Shown one piece after another: positions 7,092 to 16,073 of a stretch of DNA of 58,132 nt. The stretch comes from Neoluteolibacter marinus. Lineage in GTDB: Bacteria; Verrucomicrobiota; Verrucomicrobiia; Verrucomicrobiales; Akkermansiaceae. Numbering within the stretch: position 1 is the first letter of the stretch; each line of letters begins with the position of its first letter. Under the pieces are notes generated by a model, which ran no database searches, was not told where the DNA came from, and was given only the letters and a program-made list of their open reading frames with translations. The translations under genes were made by a program, and so were the position numbers. The stretch lies in the NCBI RefSeq assembly GCF_014904755.1, contig NZ_JACZFQ010000055.1, forward strand, positions 1-58,132, in the 5' to 3' direction.

Positions 7092-9680
7092 ATGAAATCC
7101 CTCAGAGTTCTTGCACTCGCCGCCGCGGCCCCGGTCTTGCTCGCCCTGCGATCCGGCGCCGACACCATTCTCATCGACTACAGTGACGGAGGCTCCGACG
7201 GGGAGCACGACGTTGCCGTCAACGACGGCGACTTCTCCCTCCAAGGCCCGTCCGGGACCGGCGCGGTTGCCGCGCCCTGGGTGCTGATCACCAACAGCCA
7301 GTTCCTCAGCAGCAACGCTTCCGGTGTCGGCAGCGCGATGAACTTCGCGTCCATGGGGGGCTCCACCGCCGAGAACGCCCGCCGGATCGGCATCGATGCC
7401 TCGGGCAGCTCGGGCTACACACTGGCGGTCGGCAATACCTTGAACGCCTCGTTCATGGCGCGCCCGGCGTCCGGTTGGGCGGCGAACGACTCAATGGGGC
7501 TGACGCTGTTCTACACCGAAGACGACACCCTCACCGGTGCCGCGACCACGCTGGCGAGTTTCGTTTTCACGGGGAGAAGCGACGGGACCTGGTCGACCGA
7601 GACCTTCCCGCCGGTGGTCGTCTCCGACGCCGGAGCAGTCGGCAAGAAGCTGTTCGCCAGCATCCAGACCGCCACGCCCGGCACCACCGCGACCGGCAAC
7701 TACTGCCGCATCGACAACCTCTTCGTCTCGGTCAACACCGCGACCCTCAGCCCGTTCATGGTGGTCGAGCCGGAGTTCACGTTCTCGAACACGGGTTCCA
7801 CCACCAACTACGGCATCCCGGTTTCCAATGCACCGGGTGACGGGACCACCGCCCTCAACATCAGCGGCGTGGCGGCGAGCGGCGATGCCGCGGGCGATGT
7901 TTCCAACATCGTCTTCCCGTCCACCCTGGCCGCGGGATCGGCGGACAACATCACCTTCGACTTCACGCCCAGCGCGGGCGCCGGCACCTACACCTTCGAC
8001 CTCGAGATCACCTCCGACGATGCGTTCGAGTCCCCGTCGCGGGTGATCCCGGTGGAGGTCACCGTGCTGCCGAGCCCCGACCTGGAGGCGGTCGCGTCGA
8101 TTTCCTTCATCAACGACGGGACCTCGCAGGGCTACTCGGTCACGCTCACCAACAATGGCGCCGACGGGACCACGGCCCTCAACATCGACGACGTCACCGC
8201 GTACGGCTTCGACGCGACCTACGTCTCCAACCTCGCCTACCCCTCGTCGGTCGCTTCCGGGGAAAGCGGCGATATCACCTTTGACTTCCTGCCGTCCGAC
8301 GGCGCCGGGATCTACACCTTCGACCTCGAGGTCTCCTCGAACGACGAGAGCGACTTCTCGCCCTGGGTCATCGAGGTGACCATCGACGTTCGCGACCCGG
8401 TGATCGCCGCCGCCGCCTCGTCGATCCAATTCGGCAACTTCACCGTCAATCCCGGCCCTCAGACCGCGACGCTGACCATCACCAACACCGGCGGCGGTAG
8501 CGACCTCGTCATCGACCAGCTGCTCACCGCCATCACGGGCGACACCGCGTTCACCGTCACCTCGTTCCCGGGACCAATCGCCCCGGGTGCCAGCGGTGAC
8601 ATCGAGGTCACCTTCGACCCGGGAGCGGTCGAGGGCCTGCACTCCGCGACGCTGGCGATTGTCTCGAACGACTACCAGGACAGCACCCCGCAGATCGCGC
8701 TCACGGCCTTCGTGGTGCCGCAGGGGAACGTCGCCGCGGCCGACTTCGGCAGCGCGGATTCCGGAGTGGCGGCGGATTACACCCGTTTCGTCGTCGGCGA
8801 AGGCGCCGTCCAGAGCCTGGCCGGCGTGACCCTCCAGATGGTCTCGAAGAACGGCGACATCGCCACCTTCAGCGGCCTGGCGTCCGGCGACCTGCTGGGT
8901 GACGGGGCGGCCACCACTTTCAACGGCGGTGCCGGCAACTACATCAGCATTCTCCTGACCGGCCTGGCGGCCGGGGAGCTGAACCTGGTGACCAGCCACG
9001 ACTACGATTCGGGCTACGGCCTGCCACAGAACATCATGTTCGGCGAGCAGGGTGCCACGCTGGACACCGTGGCGGCCAACTTCAACCGTCCGGGCCAGTT
9101 CGCCCACACCGCCACCGTCGAGTCCGGGAAGACCTACGAGCTGAGGATGCTGGAGAACGGCAACGCCAACCTTGCCTACATCAGCAGCCTGATCCTGTGG
9201 GGCGATGCCGTTCCCGGTGGCACCGCCTTCGGTTCCTTTGTCAGCGGCGCCGGCCTCGATCCCGCCACCACCGGCCTCCCGGACCTCGATCCGGACCAGG
9301 ACGGGGTGGCCACCGGCATCGAGTGGGTGATCGGTGGATCGCCGAACGACCCGGCCAATCCCGACAGCGCGAAGCTGCCCGGCGGTGACCTGGTCACCGC
9401 GGATCCGGACGGCGACGCGACCGCGTCCTCCTACCTGCGCTTCACCTACCGCCGCAGCGACCTGGCCGCCGCCGATGCCAACACCGCGATCGGCGTCGAG
9501 TATGGCAACGGGCTCGCGGGGTGGACCACCGCCGCCGACGGGGTGGACGGGGTGGTCGTGGTGGAGACCAACGACGGCTTCGAAACCGGAATCGACCGGG
9601 TCGAGGTTTACATTCCGGCCGCCCTCGCCGCGGACGGCAAGCTCTTCGCCCGCCTCGCCGTCACGGTGGGCAACCCGTGA
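7092..9680 (+). CDS. Large secreted protein with three Ig-like (ASH-type) repeats and shared C-terminal module
   Basis: 862 residues from the ATG at 7092, giving signal peptide MKSLRVLALAAAAPVLLALR. Residues about 25-215 look like a jelly-roll/lectin-like domain of unknown ligand. Two near-identical Ig-like repeats follow (about 224-328 and 330-434), each with GDGTTALN/GADGTTALN and TFDLEI/TFDLEV strands. A third (436-543) is ASPM-SPD2-Hydin-like (VNPGPQTATLTITNTGGGSD). Residues 545-703 are another strand-rich domain. The tail (712-862) carries D-L-D-P-D-Q-D-G-V and ends KLFARLAVTVGNP, the C-terminal module shared by seven other proteins here. No catalytic motif was recognised; an adhesive or matrix role is a guess. 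It is divergent from the XylR-type regulator. Confidence 0.8.
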   Translation: MKSLRVLALAAAAPVLLALRSGADTILIDYSDGGSDGEHDVAVNDGDFSLQGPSGTGAVAAPWVLITNSQFLSSNASGVGSAMNFASMGGSTAENARRIGIDASGSSGYTLAVGNTLNASFMARPASGWAANDSMGLTLFYTEDDTLTGAATTLASFVFTGRSDGTWSTETFPPVVVSDAGAVGKKLFASIQTATPGTTATGNYCRIDNLFVSVNTATLSPFMVVEPEFTFSNTGSTTNYGIPVSNAPGDGTTALNISGVAASGDAAGDVSNIVFPSTLAAGSADNITFDFTPSAGAGTYTFDLEITSDDAFESPSRVIPVEVTVLPSPDLEAVASISFINDGTSQGYSVTLTNNGADGTTALNIDDVTAYGFDATYVSNLAYPSSVASGESGDITFDFLPSDGAGIYTFDLEVSSNDESDFSPWVIEVTIDVRDPVIAAAASSIQFGNFTVNPGPQTATLTITNTGGGSDLVIDQLLTAITGDTAFTVTSFPGPIAPGASGDIEVTFDPGAVEGLHSATLAIVSNDYQDSTPQIALTAFVVPQGNVAAADFGSADSGVAADYTRFVVGEGAVQSLAGVTLQMVSKNGDIATFSGLASGDLLGDGAATTFNGGAGNYISILLTGLAAGELNLVTSHDYDSGYGLPQNIMFGEQGATLDTVAANFNRPGQFAHTATVESGKTYELRMLENGNANLAYISSLILWGDAVPGGTAFGSFVSGAGLDPATTGLPDLDPDQDGVATGIEWVIGGSPNDPANPDSAKLPGGDLVTADPDGDATASSYLRFTYRRSDLAAADANTAIGVEYGNGLAGWTTAADGVDGVVVVETNDGFETGIDRVEVYIPAALAADGKLFARLAVTVGNP

Positions 9681-9767
9681 TGAACGCAACGCCGGGAAAG
9701 GTTGCTACGATGAAAACCGTAGGATCACGGCCGGTGGCTCCGATGCCCGGCGTTCCCGACCGATCCC

Positions 9768-11225
9768 ATGCAGCACCGGACCTTCCTGTTCCTCGCCTTC
9801 GCCGCCCTCGTTTCGCCGGGGGCGGCCCGCCAGCCGAACATCATTTACATCAACACCGACGACTGGGGGATCGGCAAGGTCCCGTGCTACGGCATGGATC
9901 CCGCGAGCGAGCGGATCATCGAAACGCCCAACATCGACCGCCTGCGGGCGGAAGGGATGCGCTTCACCAACTCCTACGCCGGCAACGCGGTGTGCGGTCC
10001 ATCGCGGTGCAGCCTGCTGACCGGCAAGCACCCGGGCCACGCGGCCTGGCGGGCCAACCGCGAGAAGAGCCCGGTGTCACCGTGGCCGCCGGCCTACCCG
10101 ATGCTGGGCGCGGTCGCCCGCGACGCCGGCTACAAGACCGCGGGATTCGGCAAGCTCAGTGCCGGCGGGATGTCGACCCCGGAGGAAATCACGGCCTGCG
10201 GCTGGGACTACTGGCTCGGCTTCCTCGGCCACATCGATTGCCGCGACTACTACGCTTCTAAGATCTGGGAGAACGGCAAGCTGGTGCCCGTGCCCGGGAA
10301 CGATCCCGGGACGCTCGCGGGCACCAGCTTCACCACCGGCGAGGGCAAGCGGGGGCAGGCGCCCCGCGACGACACCCCGCCCGGGGGCGAAAAGGGCAGC
10401 GGGATGGTCAAGGGCGGCACCTTCATCGAGAAGCTCTACGGCGATCGCATCATCGAGTTCATGACGCGGCACCGCGACGAGCCCTTCTTCATCTACTTCG
10501 CCTCGACCGTTCCCCACGGCGGGCCGCCGGGCGGGATGCGCGCCCCGGATGTCGCCGGCTATGACGGCAAGTCGCTGACCCTTTACGAGAAGGTCTACTG
10601 TTCGCTGATGAGCCACCACGACGCCAACATCGGCCGGATCCTGGCGGCGCTGCGGGAGCTCGGCCTCGACCGCGATACCCTGGTGCTGTGGACCTCGGAC
10701 AACGGCGACGAGATCAGCTACTACGGGCGCACCGCCACCTTCGATGGCAACGGGCCGTTCCGCGACCGCAAGCGCTCGCTCTACGAGGGCGGCATCCGGA
10801 CGCCGCTGATCGCCCGCTGGCCCGGCACCATCGAGGCCGGCAGCGAGTGCGACCTGGTCACCACCCAGTGGGACGTCATGCCAACCGTGGCGGATGCCGG
10901 CGGCCGGGCCGTCACCGCGGAGATGGATGGCATTTCCATCCTGCCGACCCTGCGGGGGGAGACGGATCGCCAGGCGGCGCGCGACCACATCTACTTCGAG
11001 TTTTTCGAAGGCGGCAAGCAACAGGCCGTGCGCACGGGCGACTGGAAGGGTTACCGGCGCAACGGGACCGACGGATCGATCGAGCTCTACAATCTGAAGG
11101 ACGACCCATCGGAAACCCGCAACCTCGCGGCGGCACACCCGGAGATCGTTGATAAGATCCGGCGCATCATGGCCGAGGAGCACACGACCAGTCCGGTCTG
11201 GAAGCTCCCGGGCCTCGACGACTGA
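9768..11225 (+). CDS. Secreted sulfatase, formylglycine type (arylsulfatase A-like)
   Basis: 485 residues with signal peptide MQHRTFLFLAFAALVSPGAA. The metal-binding D31-D32 lies in IIYINTDDWGIG. The formylglycine motif is C76-G-P-S-R80 in NAVCGPSRCSLLTGKHPG. Later metal and sulfate ligands appear in FGKLSAGG, ASTVPHGGP and WTSDNGDEISYYG, followed by RKRSLYEGGIRTPLIARWPG, a segment typical of S1 arylsulfatases. The C-terminal IELYNLKDDPSETRNLA is the usual sulfatase closing element. It belongs to a different S1 subfamily from the enzyme at 4137, judging by the C-G versus C-A context. The stop codon is followed 29 nt later by the first copy of the 41-bp repeat. Confidence 0.93.
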   Translation: MQHRTFLFLAFAALVSPGAARQPNIIYINTDDWGIGKVPCYGMDPASERIIETPNIDRLRAEGMRFTNSYAGNAVCGPSRCSLLTGKHPGHAAWRANREKSPVSPWPPAYPMLGAVARDAGYKTAGFGKLSAGGMSTPEEITACGWDYWLGFLGHIDCRDYYASKIWENGKLVPVPGNDPGTLAGTSFTTGEGKRGQAPRDDTPPGGEKGSGMVKGGTFIEKLYGDRIIEFMTRHRDEPFFIYFASTVPHGGPPGGMRAPDVAGYDGKSLTLYEKVYCSLMSHHDANIGRILAALRELGLDRDTLVLWTSDNGDEISYYGRTATFDGNGPFRDRKRSLYEGGIRTPLIARWPGTIEAGSECDLVTTQWDVMPTVADAGGRAVTAEMDGISILPTLRGETDRQAARDHIYFEFFEGGKQQAVRTGDWKGYRRNGTDGSIELYNLKDDPSETRNLAAAHPEIVDKIRRIMAEEHTTSPVWKLPGLDD

Positions 11226-11254
11226 ACCGGGGGGCGGGGGAAAGTTCGGGGGCA

Positions 11255-11295
11255 CACTAAACGGAAATCCGGGGCCGGCTGTATATCCGTTCGTA
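11255..11295 (+). repeat. 41-bp dispersed repeat, copy 1 (potential hairpin)
   Basis: Begins CACTAAACGG and ends TATATCCGTTCGTA. It matches the copy at 15920-15960 at 37 of 41 positions in the same orientation. Both contain an outer dyad (AACGGA with TCCGTT here) around an inner CCGG/CCGG hairpin. It starts 29 nt after the sulfatase stop codon and lies about 170 bp upstream of the gene at 11465. A weaker similarity extends about 25 bp to its left. Function unknown; candidates are a 3' RNA structure, a transcriptional element or a recombination site. Confidence 0.7.
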
Positions 11296-11464
11296 CATGC
11301 GCACGAACGGCAGGTCCGGCGGGACGACCGCGACCGGGCGGGGAACGACCTTCCGGGGCCGGCCCCTTGCGCCCGCCGGACTCCACCGCGAGGGTGACTC
11401 CCGGTTCCGGGGGACGTCCTGACCTGCGGCCCGGCGCGTGGCGAGCGTCCCTAAACCTGAACCC

Positions 11465-14400
11465 ATGAGAATTTCCAAGGCCCGCCCTCGCCGGGTGTCC
11501 GGCAGGACGCCGATCCGTGCCGCCGCGGCGATCCTGCTCGGCAACGCCGCGTGGCCGGGCACGGTGCAGGCCGTCGACGGCACGATCCCGAATCTCAGCT
11601 ATCCGCCGGCAGAGCTGTTCCAGCAGATCAGCCCGCAGATGACCTCGCTGCACCTCAACCAGCCGTCGGTTTACAACGGCTACCTGATGCTGGCGGGCAA
11701 CGCGGTCCACGAGGTGTGGGACATTTCCAATCCCTACGCGCCGGTGTCGCTGGCCACGATGACCAGCCCGTTCGCCGACGGCGAGGCGGAGTCCCACCAG
11801 GTGTCGTACGGACGCCTGGCGGACGGCACGACCTACCTTGCGACCACCTCCGGCAAAGGGGTCGACATCTGGGACGTGACGGCCACCACCAGCCCGGTGC
11901 TGGTCGCCGCGGTGGAACTCCCGAACATCAACTACGGCGACGTCGCCAACGCCATCTGGGGGATCTCCTGGCAAGGCCGCTATCTCTATCTCGGCGCGAC
12001 GACCCACGGGCTCTACGTCCTGGATGTCGGCGATCCGGCGTCGCCCCAGCTGGTCAAAACCTTCAGCACCAGCCAGCTCGGCGGCGTGGTCGCGGGTCCG
12101 TTGTTCGCCCTCGGTAACCTGCTGGTGGTGACCTCGCCCAAGGACCATCACGGCGTGGCCACCGTCGACATCGGCGACCCGACGAACCCGAAGTTGCTCG
12201 ATGCGTTGATCAGCGGGTCGAACTCCTACATCGGCTCGTTTTACGGCGGCAACGCCCACCTCATCTCGCCCTACCGCAGCTACGACGTCACCAGCGACCC
12301 CCGGAACATCCAGCAGGTTGCGTCCGTCGGCGGCCTGCCGAGTGCGGAGTACCAGAGTTATGCGGACCATTTCCTCTACCTCGGCGGCCTGCGCGGCGGT
12401 ACCCAGGGGGTCTGGAAGTACGACATCTCCAATCCCGCCGCTCCGTCGCTGGTCGGGCGCTACGTCGGCCGCGACTCGCGGTGGGACGACCAGTTCAGCT
12501 GCCCCATCGGCAATCTCCTGGCGGTGACAGACGACCAGAACGTCGACGGCTACGTCGGCGGCCTGATCGCCGTGCAGGATGTCAATCCGGACACGACTGC
12601 GCCCACGGTGATCAAGGGCTTTCCCGCCGATCAGGCGACGAACCTGCCGCTGACAACCGCGGTGGCGCTTTCCCTCTCCGAGTGGCCGGAGCTGGCCACG
12701 GTCGATGGCGCGGCCTTCTTTGTCCGGCCGGCCGGCGGCCAGCCCTTGGCGGGGTCGTGGGGCAGCACCGCCACGACGCTGACCTTTGCGCCCGAGGTGC
12801 CGCTGCTGCCGAACACCTACTACGAGATCGTGTTGCCCGCCGGCGGCTTGCGCGACTTCGTGGGCAACCCGGTCGCCGTGGAGTTCAAGTCGACCTTCCG
12901 GACCGGCAACGGGGTGACCGGATTCACCGGCGGGGTGATCTCGCCGGTGCCGCCGACCCGGCTCGGCGATCCCACCGGGCTGTCGGTGGCCGGAACCCCG
13001 GAAGCCGGGGTCGCCTACGAGTGGGATTTCGGCGACGGCACTACCGCCAGCGGCGCGTCGGTCACCCACACCTATGCCGCCCCGGGGCGTTACACGACAT
13101 CGCTGCATGCCACGGACACCGTTGATACCTTCGAGGCGGAGGACGCGACGCTGGCGGGCGGGGTGGTCAAGGCCACCAACAATGCCGGCTACCTGGGCAG
13201 CGGCTTTGTCGACTATCCGGGGACGCAGGGGGCGTCCGTTTATGTCCGCTGGACCATCGATTCCCCGGCCGCGGGCAGCGTGGACCTCGGGTTCCGCTAC
13301 GCCTGCGAGGGCCTCGGCCGGCGCCTGAACCTGGTGGTCAACGGCGGCGCCCCGGTGCCGGTCGATTGCACGACCACCGGCTTGTGGACGGACTGGGACG
13401 TCGTGACGGTTCCCGGCGTTGCCCTGGTGGCGGGCGCGAACACGATCGAGCTCCAGGCCAGCGCCGGCACCGCGGGGCCGAACGTCGACCAGCTGCTGGT
13501 GCCGTTGTTAGAGCCGGAGACGATCACCACCAGCTTCACCCATGTGGTCCACCGGCCGCTCACCACCCACTCGCCGACCCACAGCCAGCCGATGGCGCTC
13601 GACGCCAGCCACGGCACCTTGTGGGTCGTCAATCCGGACACCGGTACGGTGACCGCGGTGGACACGGCGACCCTTGAGGTGACCGGCGAGCACGCGGTGG
13701 GGGAGCATCCGGAATCGGTCGCGGTCGCACCCGACGGTACGGTCTGGGTGGCCTGCGAGGGATCGGCGTCGATCACCATCCTCGGCGCCGACGGCACGCC
13801 GGTGGACGTCCTTTCCCTGCCTGCCGGGTCGGAGCCCTACGGCCTGGCGATGTCCCCGGACGGCGGCCACGCCTTCGTCGCGCTGCGGGCGCTGGGCCGC
13901 GTCGTCAAGATCGACACCACGACGCGCGGGGTGGTTGCGGACTTGGATCTCCCTCTGGATCCGGACGGCACCCGGCCGCAGATCCGGGGCGTCGCGGTGG
14001 CAGGCGATGGCAGCCGGTTGTGGGTCACCCGATTCCTTTCGCCCGCCGACCGCGGCGAGGTCTTCGAGGCCGATGCGTCCGCCATGACGCTGGTCCGGAC
14101 CATCCCGCTCGCGGTCGATCCCGGCCCGGACACGCCGCTCGGCGCGCGCGGCGTGCCGAACTACCTCAATGCCGTGGCCATCAGCCCGGACGGCGTGCGC
14201 GCATGGCTGCCGTCGAAGAAGGACAACACCCTGCGCGGCAGCTTCCGCGACGGCAATGCGCTGAACCATGACATGACCGTGCGCTGCATCACCTCGGTCA
14301 TCGACCCGACGACCGGTGCCGAGATTCCCGGTGAAAGGATCGACTACGACAACCGCGACCGCGCCCACGCCGTGTGTTTCAGCCCGCTCGGCGACCTCGC

Positions 14401-15892
14401 ATTCGTGGCGATGCCCGGCAACAACCACGTCGAGGTGGTCGATGCCTATTCCGGGCAGCCGGTCGCGCAGATCCCGACCGGCAAGGCGCCCACCGGGGTT
14501 CTGGTCGATGTCTCTTCCCACCGGCTCTACGTGATGAACTTCCTGTCGCGGAGCCTCTCGGTGTTCGACGTCGGCAATTTGATCAACGGCAACGACAACA
14601 CGGTCCTGCCGGTCGGCGATCCGGTGGTCCTGATCGGCAGTGAAACGCTCGAGCCGCAGGTCCTGCGCGGCAAGGAGCTGTTCTACGATGCCACTTCGGT
14701 GAAGCTCAACGAGGAGGCCTACATGAGCTGCGCTTCCTGCCATCTCGACGGCTCGCAGGACGGGCGCATCTGGGACTTCACGAACTTCGGCGAGGGGCTG
14801 AGGAACACCATCGACCTCCGCGGCCGGGCCGGCACCGCGCACGGCCGCCTCCACTGGAGCGCGAATTTCGACGAGGTGCAGGACTTCGAGGGCCAGATCC
14901 GCGGCATCGGGGCCGGGGCCGGGCTGATGGAGGATGCTCTCTTCGCAGCCGGCGACCGCGCCCATCCGCTCGGTCTGGCCAAGCACGGCCTCAGCGGGGA
15001 CCTCGACGCGCTGGCGGCCTACGTCGCCTCGCTCGTGGAGTTCCCGCCCAGCCCCTTCCGGAATCCGGACGGTTCCCTGACCGCGGATGCCGTGGCCGGC
15101 CGCCAGTTGTTCAACGAACTTGCCTGCCACGCGTGCCACGGCGGTGACACCTTCACCGACAGCCCGCTGGGGGCCATCCATGACGTCGGGACGCTCAAGC
15201 CGTCCTCGGGGCAGCGGCTGGGCGAGGCGCTTGCCGGCCTGGACACCCCGACCTTGCGCGGCATCTGGGCCACCCCGCCCTACCTGCACGACGGGTCGGC
15301 ACCGACTCTCCGCGATGTCCTCACCACCGCCAATCCCGGCGACCTCCACGGTGCGACCAGCGGCCTCACCTCCACCCAGATCGACCAGTTGGTGGCCTAC
15401 CTGAGCCAGATCGACGGCGCGGAACCGGCCGCCGCGCCCGCGCTTGCGCCGCCCGGACCGACCTTCGCCGGATACCTCTCGGAGCACCCGCTGATGGCGG
15501 GAGACGAAGGGCCCGACGACAATCCGGACGGCGACGCCATGAACAACCTGTTGGAGTATGCCCTGGGTGCCAGCAATCCGCTCGATGCCACCTCCAATGT
15601 CCCCTTGACCATCGCGATGCCGGTGCCGGGCGGCGAACTCGCCGCGACGTTCGCCTATCTCCGCCGCGCCGGCGGCTTCTGGGAGAACGGGATTTATCGT
15701 AGCGGCGACCTCGACTACCGGCCGCAATCCTCTGCGGACATGAGCGGATGGAACGTCCCGGTCGTCGAGGTTCCCGTCCCGGCCGGGTTGTTGCCCGCGC
15801 CCGCCGGATACGAATGGGCGGCCTTTGCCCTGCCGGGCCCCGCTCTAACGGGATCGTCGGGCTTCGGACGGGTCCAGGTGAACCTGCGGTGA
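11465..15892 (+). CDS. Giant secreted protein: LVIVD and YVTN propellers, PKD, CBM6-like and di-heme cytochrome c peroxidase-like domains
   Basis: 1475 residues; the ATG at 11465 begins a long basic signal peptide (MRISKARPRRVSG... through GTVQA). Order: LVIVD-type propeller (about 60-378; VWDISNPYAPVSLATM, VLDVGDPASPQLV), SbsA-like Ig (379-485), PKD (490-555; YEWDFGDGTTASG), CBM6/35-like domain (556-682; FEAEDATLAGG), YVTN propeller (690-1060; SVAVAPDGTVWVA), di-heme domain (about 1065-1322) and the shared C-terminal module. Heme motifs are CASCH at 1089 and CHACH at 1221. TPTLRGIWATPPYLHDGSAP downstream of the second is typical of cytochrome c peroxidase/MauG relatives. It may act as a carbohydrate-bound extracellular redox protein. 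The gene is flanked by two 41-bp direct repeats. Confidence 0.85.
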   Translation: MRISKARPRRVSGRTPIRAAAAILLGNAAWPGTVQAVDGTIPNLSYPPAELFQQISPQMTSLHLNQPSVYNGYLMLAGNAVHEVWDISNPYAPVSLATMTSPFADGEAESHQVSYGRLADGTTYLATTSGKGVDIWDVTATTSPVLVAAVELPNINYGDVANAIWGISWQGRYLYLGATTHGLYVLDVGDPASPQLVKTFSTSQLGGVVAGPLFALGNLLVVTSPKDHHGVATVDIGDPTNPKLLDALISGSNSYIGSFYGGNAHLISPYRSYDVTSDPRNIQQVASVGGLPSAEYQSYADHFLYLGGLRGGTQGVWKYDISNPAAPSLVGRYVGRDSRWDDQFSCPIGNLLAVTDDQNVDGYVGGLIAVQDVNPDTTAPTVIKGFPADQATNLPLTTAVALSLSEWPELATVDGAAFFVRPAGGQPLAGSWGSTATTLTFAPEVPLLPNTYYEIVLPAGGLRDFVGNPVAVEFKSTFRTGNGVTGFTGGVISPVPPTRLGDPTGLSVAGTPEAGVAYEWDFGDGTTASGASVTHTYAAPGRYTTSLHATDTVDTFEAEDATLAGGVVKATNNAGYLGSGFVDYPGTQGASVYVRWTIDSPAAGSVDLGFRYACEGLGRRLNLVVNGGAPVPVDCTTTGLWTDWDVVTVPGVALVAGANTIELQASAGTAGPNVDQLLVPLLEPETITTSFTHVVHRPLTTHSPTHSQPMALDASHGTLWVVNPDTGTVTAVDTATLEVTGEHAVGEHPESVAVAPDGTVWVACEGSASITILGADGTPVDVLSLPAGSEPYGLAMSPDGGHAFVALRALGRVVKIDTTTRGVVADLDLPLDPDGTRPQIRGVAVAGDGSRLWVTRFLSPADRGEVFEADASAMTLVRTIPLAVDPGPDTPLGARGVPNYLNAVAISPDGVRAWLPSKKDNTLRGSFRDGNALNHDMTVRCITSVIDPTTGAEIPGERIDYDNRDRAHAVCFSPLGDLAFVAMPGNNHVEVVDAYSGQPVAQIPTGKAPTGVLVDVSSHRLYVMNFLSRSLSVFDVGNLINGNDNTVLPVGDPVVLIGSETLEPQVLRGKELFYDATSVKLNEEAYMSCASCHLDGSQDGRIWDFTNFGEGLRNTIDLRGRAGTAHGRLHWSANFDEVQDFEGQIRGIGAGAGLMEDALFAAGDRAHPLGLAKHGLSGDLDALAAYVASLVEFPPSPFRNPDGSLTADAVAGRQLFNELACHACHGGDTFTDSPLGAIHDVGTLKPSSGQRLGEALAGLDTPTLRGIWATPPYLHDGSAPTLRDVLTTANPGDLHGATSGLTSTQIDQLVAYLSQIDGAEPAAAPALAPPGPTFAGYLSEHPLMAGDEGPDDNPDGDAMNNLLEYALGASNPLDATSNVPLTIAMPVPGGELAATFAYLRRAGGFWENGIYRSGDLDYRPQSSADMSGWNVPVVEVPVPAGLLPAPAGYEWAAFALPGPALTGSSGFGRVQVNLR

Positions 15893-15919
15893 GCCGCTGC
15901 GGAGAAATCTTCGCGGCGG

Positions 15920-15960
15920 CACTAAACGAAAACCGGGGGCCGGCTGTATATCCGTTTGTA
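15920..15960 (+). repeat. 41-bp dispersed repeat, copy 2 (potential hairpin)
   Basis: Same element as at 11255-11295, differing at four positions (repeat positions 10, 14, 16 and 38). It starts 27 nt after the stop codon of the giant cytochrome fusion gene and ends 113 bp before the next ATG at 16074. The change at position 10 costs one base pair of the outer dyad while the change at 38 adds one, and the inner GC hairpin is kept in a shifted register. Confidence 0.7.
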
Positions 15961-16073
15961 GATCGACGGAACCCCGCGTCGCGGCTTCGGCCGGGTCATC
16001 CGGCCGGCTGCCGTCCGATGCCCTCGATCTATCTAACAGACCCAAGCCTCCCATCGTATTCCCAAACCCAACC

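Noticed and set aside
11087-15727. Minus-strand open frames opposite the giant cytochrome fusion
   Set aside because: Shadow frames; the plus strand has signal peptide, heme motifs and recognisable domains.
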